Shown here: in pieces, positions 8,186 through 15,622 of the stretch
How the letters are laid out: the number at the start of each line of letters is the position of its first letter
Position numbering within the stretch: the first letter of the stretch is position 1
DNA from: G963676655 sp963678305
GTDB lineage: Bacteria; Verrucomicrobiota; Lentisphaeria; Victivallales; Victivallaceae
Assembly (NCBI GenBank): GCA_963678305.2
Contig: CAXXVV010000007.1
Location: 166,663-230,662, forward strand
Direction: 5' to 3'
DNA length: 64,000 bases
Made by a program: the position numbers and the translations under genes
The notes under the pieces: generated by a model
Told to the model about the DNA's origin: nothing
The model's database searches: none
Seen by the model: only the letters and a program-made list of their open reading frames with translations

Positions 8186-8290
8186 ATAAATCTGCTGTGG
8201 ACTATAGGCTGTATTTTTTCTACTTCCGTAAGGAGCATTGCGAGTGGAGTATGAAGAAGTTTACCGCCGTCCGTCGTACGGACAAAAAAA

Positions 8291-8364
8291 TGGCAGTCCC
8301 GCAAGGATTCGAACCTCGACAAAGTGAACCAGAATCACTTGTGCTACCATTACACCACGGGACT
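8291..8364 (-). tRNA. tRNA-Gln, anticodon CTG, CCA encoded
   Basis: 74 bases folding into a full cloverleaf: acceptor stem AGTCCCG/CGGGACT, discriminator G, encoded CCA. D-arm GTGT/GCAC. Anticodon stem AGTGA/TCACT closing the loop TTCTGGT, anticodon CTG (reads CAG). T-arm CGAGG-TTCGAAT-CCTTG. Pieces of it recur at 6977-7002 and 7963-7987, marking the gene as a likely insertion site for mobile DNA. Confidence 0.95.
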
Positions 8365-8381
8365 GCGTTTTGCAGAGAAAC

Positions 8382-8411
8382 GTAATATGCCTTAAATTTT
8401 TAAAAAATCAA
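8382..8411 (-). promoter_or_regulatory. Promoter of tRNA-Gln
   Basis: On the minus strand TTGATT (8411-8406), 18-base spacer, TATTAC (8387-8382). The expected start is about ten bases before the mature tRNA 5' end. Confidence 0.5.
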
Positions 8412-8469
8412 GTATTATCGTTATAAAATTTAATTTTTCTTCAGGGATAATTCCAGGAAGCAAAATATG

Positions 8470-10455
8470 TCAATTCTTCATTTTCTCCATCAATTTGCGC
8501 AATTCCAAAGCAGTGGGATTATTCGGTTCTTCCTTCAACACATGATCAATAATAGGCCTGGCTCTGCTTTTCCGGCCGGATGCCAGATACGCCGTCGCCA
8601 GGTTTAGAGAAACCCCATGGTTGTCGGATTCAAGTCGAGCCGCCGCGACAAAAACATCAACCGCCTCAGAATATTTGCCCTGACGCATCAGACACACTCC
8701 AAGCTGATTCAAGGACAAGCGATGAGCCGGATTGGATTTCACTGATTTCTTCAACAGGACTTCCGCCGTTTTCAAATCATTGAGCTTCATCTTAAAAAAG
8801 GCATAATTGTATAAAGTTTCCGGGTTTTGATCTCCAAGTTTCATGGCGGATTGAAAATGTTTTTCGGCAAGCACAGGGCGATTTTCCTCTGAAGCCATGA
8901 TCCCCAGATTCATTTGCCCCATCGGGTCATTGGGACTGACCTTTGAAGCAAGTTCGAACAGTTCCCGGGCCCGACTGCGGTTACCTAAATTTTTCTCAAT
9001 AGCCCCCAGTAAACACTGAGTCCGGGACCACGGTTCCGCAGTAACCGCCCGATTCAGGTATTCACGCGCCCGCAGCATGTCGCCCTTACGGTAATAGGCC
9101 TCTCCCAGCAAGGAATCAGCTTCCGATAATTCAAAATTTGCCTCTGGAGCCGGCACCAGAAAAATCAGACAGGCGGCCAGTACGCCAAAGACGCGGACTC
9201 CCAATGGCAGATTGCCGCGTTTCCGCCATATTTCAGTCAAGGCGTATGCCGCCGCGACAAATACACCGGCAAGCAGCGGAAGACGATAACGGGAACTGAC
9301 AACCGTCAGCGTCAGCGCTCCCCAGTAAAACAGGACTGTGAGCGAAAAAATCATCATCCTGTTCCGGTCACGTTTCCTCATTCCTGCAAGATAAAAACCC
9401 AGCATACCACACAACGCAACCACGCCGAAAGTCCACCGGTTGAACCTTTGCATTGAAGTGTAAAATCTTAATGGACCAATATCCGCACCGGCCGGCATTT
9501 CCTGCCAATTCCAAACATAAGCGGCTTTTTTGAGCAGCAACAGGACAAATGCCCCCGGTTGTTTCCACATGAATTCATAAGCCTTATCGGCAAAATATTT
9601 ATCTTTTGAACCGGCATGGGAACCGACGGCTTGTTCGGCATCATAGTGCAGCTGATCCCAAAGCGGACCTGGCCTTACCCAGCAGCCACCAGTCGCTTCA
9701 GGGCTGTTGCCGACAAAAAGATTGAACCCGCTGTTGTTCTGAATCATGCCGGGATTCCCCTTGAGCGAATAATTATGCCAGGCCACCGGCAAAATCACCA
9801 GGATGATAATCAGAACATAAACAGCAGTCTGACCCACTCCGTTCAGCAGACGTTTGCCGGTTCGGCTCCGGTATATTGTATATACCGTCAGCGATAAAGA
9901 AAAAGCCAGTGACAAAGGATGGGTTATCGCAGCCAGTCCGGCACAAATCCCGCCGGAAGCTATCAGAAAAAGAGACTTGCCGGCGCCACGCCAGATCAGA
10001 AACAAGGCAAGATTCAGCAAGGTTAAAAGCAATGCTTCACTGGTCAGCTCCGCAGTATAATAGATAAGAGGCGGATAGAGCGCCGCTATTCCCAAAAACA
10101 ACTCTGCCATTCCTTTGCGATGCTGGAAACGATGACGAATTTGCAGATAAAGCGGAATAAATGAGATCAGACAAATCACCTGCTGGAAAAAGCGTACATA
10201 CAATAAATTCATATCAAACAAACGATAGAGCATGGCAAGGAAAACCGGGTACAGCGGGGCATGAATCTGCGGTGTGCGCCACCAGATACCATCAACCAGG
10301 ACCCTCCGGGCCCATTGATCGTACTCCTGTACATCCGGGCCAAGGGCTTGAGCAAACAAAGGAGAAGTCGAAAACTGGTACAAATAGAGTATTCTCAGTA
10401 GAATACCGGCTCCCAGTATCAAAACGGGAGTAAGTTTATTAGTGTTAATTTTCAT
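8470..10455 (-). CDS. GT39-type membrane glycosyltransferase with C-terminal TPR repeats
   Basis: Membrane protein of 661 residues from ATG 10455; a longer frame upstream has no coding character. The first ~420 residues carry about ten hydrophobic segments and resemble the dolichyl-phosphate-mannose mannosyltransferase (GT39/ArnT-like) group: the first extracytoplasmic loop reads ALGPDVQEYDQWARRVL, with the acidic pair typical of the active site, followed by LYPVFLAMLYRLF. Such enzymes move a sugar from a lipid carrier to protein or glycan in the periplasm. The last ~190 residues are tetratricopeptide repeats (for example LLGEAYYRKGDMLRAREYLNRA, LNQLGVCLMRQGKYSEAVDVF). The combination suggests glycosylation of partners held by the TPR part. 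Substrate unknown. Confidence 0.8.
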   Translation of the reverse strand: MKINTNKLTPVLILGAGILLRILYLYQFSTSPLFAQALGPDVQEYDQWARRVLVDGIWWRTPQIHAPLYPVFLAMLYRLFDMNLLYVRFFQQVICLISFIPLYLQIRHRFQHRKGMAELFLGIAALYPPLIYYTAELTSEALLLTLLNLALFLIWRGAGKSLFLIASGGICAGLAAITHPLSLAFSLSLTVYTIYRSRTGKRLLNGVGQTAVYVLIIILVILPVAWHNYSLKGNPGMIQNNSGFNLFVGNSPEATGGCWVRPGPLWDQLHYDAEQAVGSHAGSKDKYFADKAYEFMWKQPGAFVLLLLKKAAYVWNWQEMPAGADIGPLRFYTSMQRFNRWTFGVVALCGMLGFYLAGMRKRDRNRMMIFSLTVLFYWGALTLTVVSSRYRLPLLAGVFVAAAYALTEIWRKRGNLPLGVRVFGVLAACLIFLVPAPEANFELSEADSLLGEAYYRKGDMLRAREYLNRAVTAEPWSRTQCLLGAIEKNLGNRSRARELFELASKVSPNDPMGQMNLGIMASEENRPVLAEKHFQSAMKLGDQNPETLYNYAFFKMKLNDLKTAEVLLKKSVKSNPAHRLSLNQLGVCLMRQGKYSEAVDVFVAAARLESDNHGVSLNLATAYLASGRKSRARPIIDHVLKEEPNNPTALELRKLMEKMKN

Positions 10456-10589
10456 TACATTTGTATTCCGATCACGTTTGCAATGTATAAATATAGCTGT
10501 ATATTGGATAAAGTCAAAAGCCAAACAAATGGTGTTTTTTTTCGGATAAAGCCGTAAAGAGTTATGATGATTTTTCAATTGATGGAAAT

Positions 10590-10871
10590 ATGCCCACAGT
10601 AAAAGCAACTATCAGAAATGGCGCTGGAATCCATTGCCGACCGGCCAGTTTGATCCTCAAGGCCGCTACAGAAATGAACGATCATGAATTTTTCGTGATC
10701 AGTAACAACATTGAAGTTCCATTAAGCAGTATTCTCTCTCTGATTTCTCTTGGTCTGCAAAAAGGGGATTCCGTCGAAATAAAAGTTACCGGCCCGGATG
10801 CAGACAATGCCTGCGCAAAAATGGTTGCATTGTTCGAAACCGAATTTGACTTTCCGCCGCGAGAAGTATGA
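10590..10871 (+). CDS. HPr-family phosphocarrier protein
   Basis: 93-residue homologue of the phosphotransferase carrier HPr. GIHCRPASLI places the phospho-accepting His exactly at residue 15. LSSILSLISLGLQKGDSVEI places a serine at residue 46, the site used by HPr kinase for regulation. No enzyme I, PTS permease or HPr kinase gene is in the window, so it may act in regulation rather than sugar uptake. Its stop codon overlaps the start of the next gene (ATGA), so the two are translationally coupled. A frame on the opposite strand is a shadow. Confidence 0.9.
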   Translation: MPTVKATIRNGAGIHCRPASLILKAATEMNDHEFFVISNNIEVPLSSILSLISLGLQKGDSVEIKVTGPDADNACAKMVALFETEFDFPPREV

Positions 10872-11770
10872 CAGAAGCTCCTGAAAAAAAATTTCTGGTC
10901 GATACTCAAGACTCTGTTTCATTTTACAAAAAATTAAGAAAAAAGCTACTCAGGCAGATGTATATATTTTTAATCGCAATTATTTCCGGTTATCTCCTGA
11001 TCTGCTTCATTCTGTTCTTTTTTCAAAACCGTTTTGTTTTTGTCCCGAAAAAAAATATATTCATCACGCCTGAAGCCTATCGACTGGAATACGAAGATCT
11101 GTCACTTAAGTCGTCTGACAGCAATACGATTAACGCGTGGTATGTTCCGGCGGATAAAGCCGAATACACCGTACTATTCTGCCACGGCAACGCCGGAAAT
11201 CTGGCAAACCGTATTGAAACAGTCGATCATTATCATCGCCTGGGGTTCAATTTCCTGGTCTTTGATTATCCGGGATACGGCAAAAGTACCGGTAACCCAA
11301 ACGATAAGAATGTCATGGACGCGGCAGAAGCGGCCTGGAGATATTTGACCGTTGATCGCAAAATACCCGCAAACAAAATTATTGTCATAGGCCGTTCACT
11401 CGGCGGCGCTCCGGCCTCATATCTGGCGGCTAAATATAAACCATTGATGCTCTGTTCCGAAGCGGCATTTATCTCGCCACTGGAAGTGGCAAAAGACATG
11501 GCCGTATTTCTCCCGACATCGTTGCTGGTCCGGGTTGATCTGCCGACCGGACAAAATATCGCAAAAGCGAATTGCCCGGTTCTGATAATTCACAGTCCCC
11601 GTGACGAAATAATCAAATACCGGCATGGAGAAGCATTATTCAAACTGGCGCCGGAACCTAAAGAATTCCATCAACTTACCGGCGGGCATAATGACTGCTG
11701 GTTTCTCGACCAGAAAAAATACGGCGACATCTTCAAAGATTTCCTGAACAAGCACTGTTCCGATAAATAA
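10868..11770 (+). CDS. Membrane-anchored alpha/beta hydrolase (ABHD13/Bem46-like)
   Basis: 300 residues: a short N-terminal cytoplasmic part, one membrane span (IFLIAIISGYLLICFILFFF), then a serine hydrolase domain. HGNAGN is the oxyanion-hole motif, GRSLGG holds the nucleophilic serine, HSPRDEI the acid and GGHNDCW the catalytic histidine, so the triad is complete. The layout is that of ABHD12/13/17-type hydrolases, acting on lipids or thioesters at the membrane; the true substrate is unknown. It overlaps the HPr gene by four bases and should be expressed with it. Confidence 0.85.
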   Translation: MTEAPEKKFLVDTQDSVSFYKKLRKKLLRQMYIFLIAIISGYLLICFILFFFQNRFVFVPKKNIFITPEAYRLEYEDLSLKSSDSNTINAWYVPADKAEYTVLFCHGNAGNLANRIETVDHYHRLGFNFLVFDYPGYGKSTGNPNDKNVMDAAEAAWRYLTVDRKIPANKIIVIGRSLGGAPASYLAAKYKPLMLCSEAAFISPLEVAKDMAVFLPTSLLVRVDLPTGQNIAKANCPVLIIHSPRDEIIKYRHGEALFKLAPEPKEFHQLTGGHNDCWFLDQKKYGDIFKDFLNKHCSDK

Positions 11771-11829
11771 CCCGATACTGCATCAACTGGCTCTTATACA
11801 AAAGTCATATCATTCCTGATATATAATGA

Positions 11830-11881
11830 TAATAAAATACCATGTAGTTTAAAAAATACCGTCAAAAAAACGGCATTATAT
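11830..11881 (-). repeat. Dispersed TACCTGGTA-type repeat, copy B
   Basis: On the minus strand: TAATGCCGTTTTTTTGACGG then TATTTTTTAAACTACATGGT and ATTTTATTA. CCGT/ACGG can pair to a small hairpin. It fills the gap between the convergent genes ending at 11770 and 11925. Confidence 0.75.
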
Positions 11882-11924
11882 TAAATAAATACACTCAAAA
11901 ACATCAATAATAATTAATCTGAAT

Positions 11925-14336
11925 TTATTTTAAAATCAGATCAAAAGTAAGCAGCGACCAGTCCATATCCAGCTCATTGTCATAGATGATTCTGCGAACG
12001 TTGCCGTTTTCATCAGTCAAGGAGCCTTCGACAAATGAATAAAACTCGAATTCTCCACGTTTGGCTTTGAGTCCCAGGCGCACTTTCTCCCCTGTTTTTG
12101 CTTGAAGCGGAATTTTATGCAGAGGGATCGGCGGAGTCGTTTCTCCGGCAGGCAGACGCCGTTCCGAGTCCGGTCTTTTCTGCAAGCCATCCATCGTTAT
12201 GAATCCCAGCGACACCGGCTTATCCGGGTTGGACAAATCAAGTAATTCAGTATCGTTGGCATAAAGGTCGACCAGCAATGAATCTTCATAGGTATCGGGA
12301 TATGTGAATAAACTCAACCGCAAAAAAGCTTTCTCCTGCGGGTCAGGCTCAAAACGCATTTTCCTGATCTCCTCAATTCGTTCCGCATTGATTTTTTCCT
12401 GTTCGGGAAATTTCGGATAAGGACGGAGAAATTTATTTAGCTTAGGCTGCCATTTTTCAGGGTCTGAAGTAATCAGCCAGGCCGTTATCGCATGACCTTT
12501 GAGCCCGGCTTCAAATGCTTTCGGTAACGTTATTTGAGTACAACTATTCTGCTCATAATTGCTGTCCAGCTTGACACACGTAACATCGCCGCCTGAATGT
12601 GATGTGATATAATCAACCGTAACCTTTACGCAACGTGGAGTTTCCGAATAATTCGCCACGATCAGCAACTTTGTCCCGTCTGAAGCCACCAGCAAACAGG
12701 CTCCGGTATCCGGACTGTCCACATTGATTATCCCGCTGCTGTTGACAGTCGAATAAACATTATATTTGCGGCAACCGTCAAAAAGTTCCCAGAGCCGCCA
12801 CAATGGACGGGCAAACGGAACTGCCGAAATCACCTCGGGATGAGCCAAGGAGCAGCATGGCAGCTGAACGCCAAGGTGAATAAACGGATATTGCATGGCC
12901 GTAGCCAGAAACGGCAAAACCGCCTTTGTCCTGTAGGTCGGAAACGCGGCTGTCCAAAGACTCGGCTGCTGCACAGACAATCCACTGAAATAAGCATGAA
13001 TCGTCCGGTTTTCCAATAACATGCCTTTTTCCTGTTCTCCGCCAAGATAGGCGTCCAGTTCGGTATAACCAACCGCACTGAAAAAAGAACCCGAATGTCC
13101 TATAAACAAAGCGTTTTCACCTATTTTGTGACGGACTCGCCGCATAGTTTTGTCGTAGGTACGAAATCTAATACGACCGCCCGGATAATATTCTTCCTGC
13201 TCAAGATAACAACATGGCGAACCATAATCCATGTAAATCCCGTCATAATCAGGTTTCAGGAAACGAAAAAGGTCCTCACCAAAACCGTCTTTCATCAAAT
13301 CCTCATTACCCCGGACATAGAGGGCGACACGAATATCGTGCTCATGGCACTGCTTAATAAATTCGCGCAATTTTTCAGCTGCAACAGCCGGAACAGCGCC
13401 GTTTTTCACGTCGGCGCGCCAGCATTCATGCACAATAAAGAGGTTTGCACCCTCCTTCGCCACTTGTTCAACTACCTCTGGACCAGGAATATGCTTGAAG
13501 TTATCAAGATAATGAACTATACGCAATGGATCATGTGTCCGCGCGATGGGAGCCCGGGTCAAAGTCCATCCCCAGGTATTATTCCAATAGAGGGTACGCC
13601 GGGGATTTTTCGCATCGGTACGATGAAAGTTCCAACTGAGACCGCAACGTTTACCATCCCAAATCACTCTGGTTGAGGTATTATGAAATTTGGGAGTAAG
13701 CGAGTTCCAGCCTTCAACATAAAATTCGAGATGGCGGTCGCGTCTTCCCTGAGAACCAAAGTCAAACGATACAAACGGGAATATTTCATCGGTCCCGGAG
13801 CGATTCTCATTCATAGGCAGGTTGCGTTCAAAGCTGCCGAGATTTTGAATCAGAGCGGCGGAGTATTCGCGCGGGAATTTCCAGTAGGCCCAGTTGGCCT
13901 CATCTTCATCCTGAAGTTTTATCACCGGTTCCAACGCAAAATTCTCAAGTTGAAATTCTTCCAGAGAATTGGCACAAAAGATTGTTCTGACAAAAACAAC
14001 GCCATCGACAAAGACTTCATAACTCAAAGAAATCTCAAACGCTGGGACCTCCGTACCGTCATCTTCAAACCGCCACGGCAGGTGATCAAAAATAACTTCA
14101 TACTTCTCATCGTATTCGATGATTTCCGGCTCAAAATCTTCAGGCAGATAAGGTCTGATCAAACGTTTATTGTAAGATGCCGAAATCAAAGGGATTTCGG
14201 TTTGCATAAGCGGCGGCTCATCGGCAAAGCCGAAAGACGAAGGAAACCCGCCGGTCCTGCGCGAAAAGCGCATAGCAAACAACTTATTCGACAAACGTAC
14301 TTCGCTGCCGACAATCTCAACTAATATTTTACTCAT
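11925..14336 (-). CDS. Large glycoside-hydrolase-like TIM-barrel protein
   Basis: 803 residues from ATG 14336, preceded by AAGGAC; the longer frame upstream is not used. A beta-rich N-terminal part (to about 290) is followed by a probable TIM barrel: ANLFIVHECWRADV, HDIRVALYVRGNEDLM, YDGIYMDYGSPCCYLEQEEYY, then ENALFIGHSGSFFSAVGYTELDAYLGGEQEKG. This order is that of clan-D-like or related glycosidases, with acidic residues at the barrel ends (YMDYG, LDAYLGGE) as candidate catalytic groups. A C-terminal beta domain closes the chain. No signal peptide, so it probably works on oligosaccharides in the cytoplasm. The exact family is not recognised. It converges on the hydrolase gene through repeat copy B. 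Confidence 0.7.
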   Translation of the reverse strand: MSKILVEIVGSEVRLSNKLFAMRFSRRTGGFPSSFGFADEPPLMQTEIPLISASYNKRLIRPYLPEDFEPEIIEYDEKYEVIFDHLPWRFEDDGTEVPAFEISLSYEVFVDGVVFVRTIFCANSLEEFQLENFALEPVIKLQDEDEANWAYWKFPREYSAALIQNLGSFERNLPMNENRSGTDEIFPFVSFDFGSQGRRDRHLEFYVEGWNSLTPKFHNTSTRVIWDGKRCGLSWNFHRTDAKNPRRTLYWNNTWGWTLTRAPIARTHDPLRIVHYLDNFKHIPGPEVVEQVAKEGANLFIVHECWRADVKNGAVPAVAAEKLREFIKQCHEHDIRVALYVRGNEDLMKDGFGEDLFRFLKPDYDGIYMDYGSPCCYLEQEEYYPGGRIRFRTYDKTMRRVRHKIGENALFIGHSGSFFSAVGYTELDAYLGGEQEKGMLLENRTIHAYFSGLSVQQPSLWTAAFPTYRTKAVLPFLATAMQYPFIHLGVQLPCCSLAHPEVISAVPFARPLWRLWELFDGCRKYNVYSTVNSSGIINVDSPDTGACLLVASDGTKLLIVANYSETPRCVKVTVDYITSHSGGDVTCVKLDSNYEQNSCTQITLPKAFEAGLKGHAITAWLITSDPEKWQPKLNKFLRPYPKFPEQEKINAERIEEIRKMRFEPDPQEKAFLRLSLFTYPDTYEDSLLVDLYANDTELLDLSNPDKPVSLGFITMDGLQKRPDSERRLPAGETTPPIPLHKIPLQAKTGEKVRLGLKAKRGEFEFYSFVEGSLTDENGNVRRIIYDNELDMDWSLLTFDLILK

Positions 14337-14574
14337 GAACCTGTCCTTATTATTGTGATTACCTCTAAAAATCGCAAAGTACGAAAAAGAGTGTTTGTAC
14401 TTGAATGTCAATTATTAGAGATAGTTTAAATTAATTGAATGCTCCTCTACAAAATTATATAATACTTTATCCTGTTAAAATTCGTTATTCAAGCATACTT
14501 CCAACTGATTATTATGATAAAAAAAACTTCTTAGATTGCAAGATTTATGCTTATTCAGTAATATGAAGTCCAAC

Positions 14575-15603
14575 CTATCCGAACAAGTATACGGCAGTCG
14601 AGACGACAAGCGTGATCGTTACAATAGAAACTAAATAGCTCCAGAACATCAAAATCGCCAGTCCGGCTTCCGCTTTCTGGTCGGTAAGAGAGGCCATGAC
14701 AATCAAATTATTGGCCGGCGGCATACAAGCCTCCACCGCCAGCACCAGAGACGGCAACAAAGCCATCTCCATGATTCCCCATTGCCGCAGATAATATATA
14801 TAAACCAGCGCAAACGCCGGAATAATAATCAACCTTATCGCGATTGCGGAAATCACGGTCTTTTTGCATATACCACCAACTTTTGGGAGATTTGCCAATC
14901 CCGCGCCAACCAGCAGCAGAACACACGGGATCACCCCCCTGGCCAACAGATCAGCCGCACCGAATAAAGGGAACAACAAACCTGAACCATGAACCAGAAC
15001 CTGGCTTACCGGCGGCACAAGCCCGATGGCGGTTCCGGCCACCAGTCCAATAATTGGCGGGGTAATGACTTTCTTCCAATCAAAAGTCCGGTGGTTGCGT
15101 CCGCTGATTATCGCGAAACCCAAAGTCCAAAGCAATGTTGTGGAAGTAAGCAGATATGCTGAAATAAAAGTAATTGACTCACGCTCGGCAGCCGGATCAT
15201 TGCGCAGAACCGGGAAAACTTCGCATGCGGTCACCATCAGAGATATGGGCAGGTATCCGCTGTTATGAAAAGTAGTCGAAGCAATAACCGGCCGAATAAA
15301 ATCACGATTCGTCTTAAACATTTTTACCGTCAAATAGCTCAATCCAAGCCCCAAAAACATGAAAAGGAGAAATGACGCCGGAAATATCCAAATCCCGGAA
15401 ATCCGTTCGGGAGTGATATAGGCTGCGGTCTTAGTAAACAGCATACACGGGAGAAAGACGTAAAAGACCAATTTGGAGATGATCACGGAAAACTGACGCG
15501 GAACCACGTCGTATTTTCTTAAAAAGTAGCCAACTGCGGCACATAGCATAAGAGTTGCCACTGTCGCAGTGGAGGAGATGGTTATTTGCAGGAAATCAGT
15601 CAT
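14575..15603 (-). CDS. AEC-family (auxin efflux carrier type) transporter
   Basis: Inner-membrane permease of 342 residues with about ten hydrophobic segments in two similar halves. MLCAAVGYFLRKYDVVP in the first helix pair, STTFHNSGYLPISLM in the fourth to fifth segments (matching the conserved N-x-G-x-L/P loop of this family) and LAVEACMPPANNLIVMA in the second half are characteristic. Members export or import organic acids such as malate in bacteria. It follows the TPR gene by 19 bp on the same strand and may be its operon partner. No clear Shine-Dalgarno site before the ATG. Confidence 0.85.
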   Translation of the reverse strand: MTDFLQITISSTATVATLMLCAAVGYFLRKYDVVPRQFSVIISKLVFYVFLPCMLFTKTAAYITPERISGIWIFPASFLLFMFLGLGLSYLTVKMFKTNRDFIRPVIASTTFHNSGYLPISLMVTACEVFPVLRNDPAAERESITFISAYLLTSTTLLWTLGFAIISGRNHRTFDWKKVITPPIIGLVAGTAIGLVPPVSQVLVHGSGLLFPLFGAADLLARGVIPCVLLLVGAGLANLPKVGGICKKTVISAIAIRLIIIPAFALVYIYYLRQWGIMEMALLPSLVLAVEACMPPANNLIVMASLTDQKAEAGLAILMFWSYLVSIVTITLVVSTAVYLFG

Positions 15604-15622
15604 AAATGGCTGTCAAATCATC

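Larger units (their letters stand above)
7806..8283. repeat. Cluster of short perfect palindromes, mostly with 3-base loops
   Basis: Seen directly: ATCAAAC-aaa-GTTTGAT (7806-7822), ATTGCC-tac-GGCAAT (7866-7880), AAGGC-tac-GCCTT (7895-7907), GAAGTGTGTC-ttc-GACCCACTTC (7916-7938, one bulge or mismatch), TTTTTTGCCCG-taac-CGGGCAAAAAA (7943-7968), CCAGCAC-ttt-GTGCTGG (8007-8023), GTCCGT-cgt-ACGGAC (8269-8283). The stems differ in sequence, so this is a repeated architecture, not a repeated sequence. The 7943-7968 stem, with T and A tracts, would also serve as a bidirectional terminator. Confidence 0.8.
7715..8290. other. Gene-free palindrome-rich region beside tRNA-Gln
   Basis: No coding sequence. 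Open frames here lie over repeats and the tRNA and are not believable. The content is a series of perfect short inverted repeats, a 25-base copy of the tRNA-Gln 3' end, and the junction repeat R2; each is entered separately. Confidence 0.6.

Noticed and set aside
7806..8283. CRISPR array or integron attC sites
   Set aside because: The palindromes have different sequences and irregular spacing, there are no constant repeats with spacers, and no R/L box pattern or integrase gene is present.
7807..8385. Several open frames of 70-120 codons on both strands
   Set aside because: They overlap the intact tRNA-Gln, its fragments and palindromes, and read repeated DNA; none has a ribosome site or family resemblance.
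13095..14324. Two long plus-strand frames (193 and 213 codons) opposite the glycosidase-like gene
   Set aside because: Shadow frames; the minus-strand frame is continuous, has a ribosome site and coherent domains.
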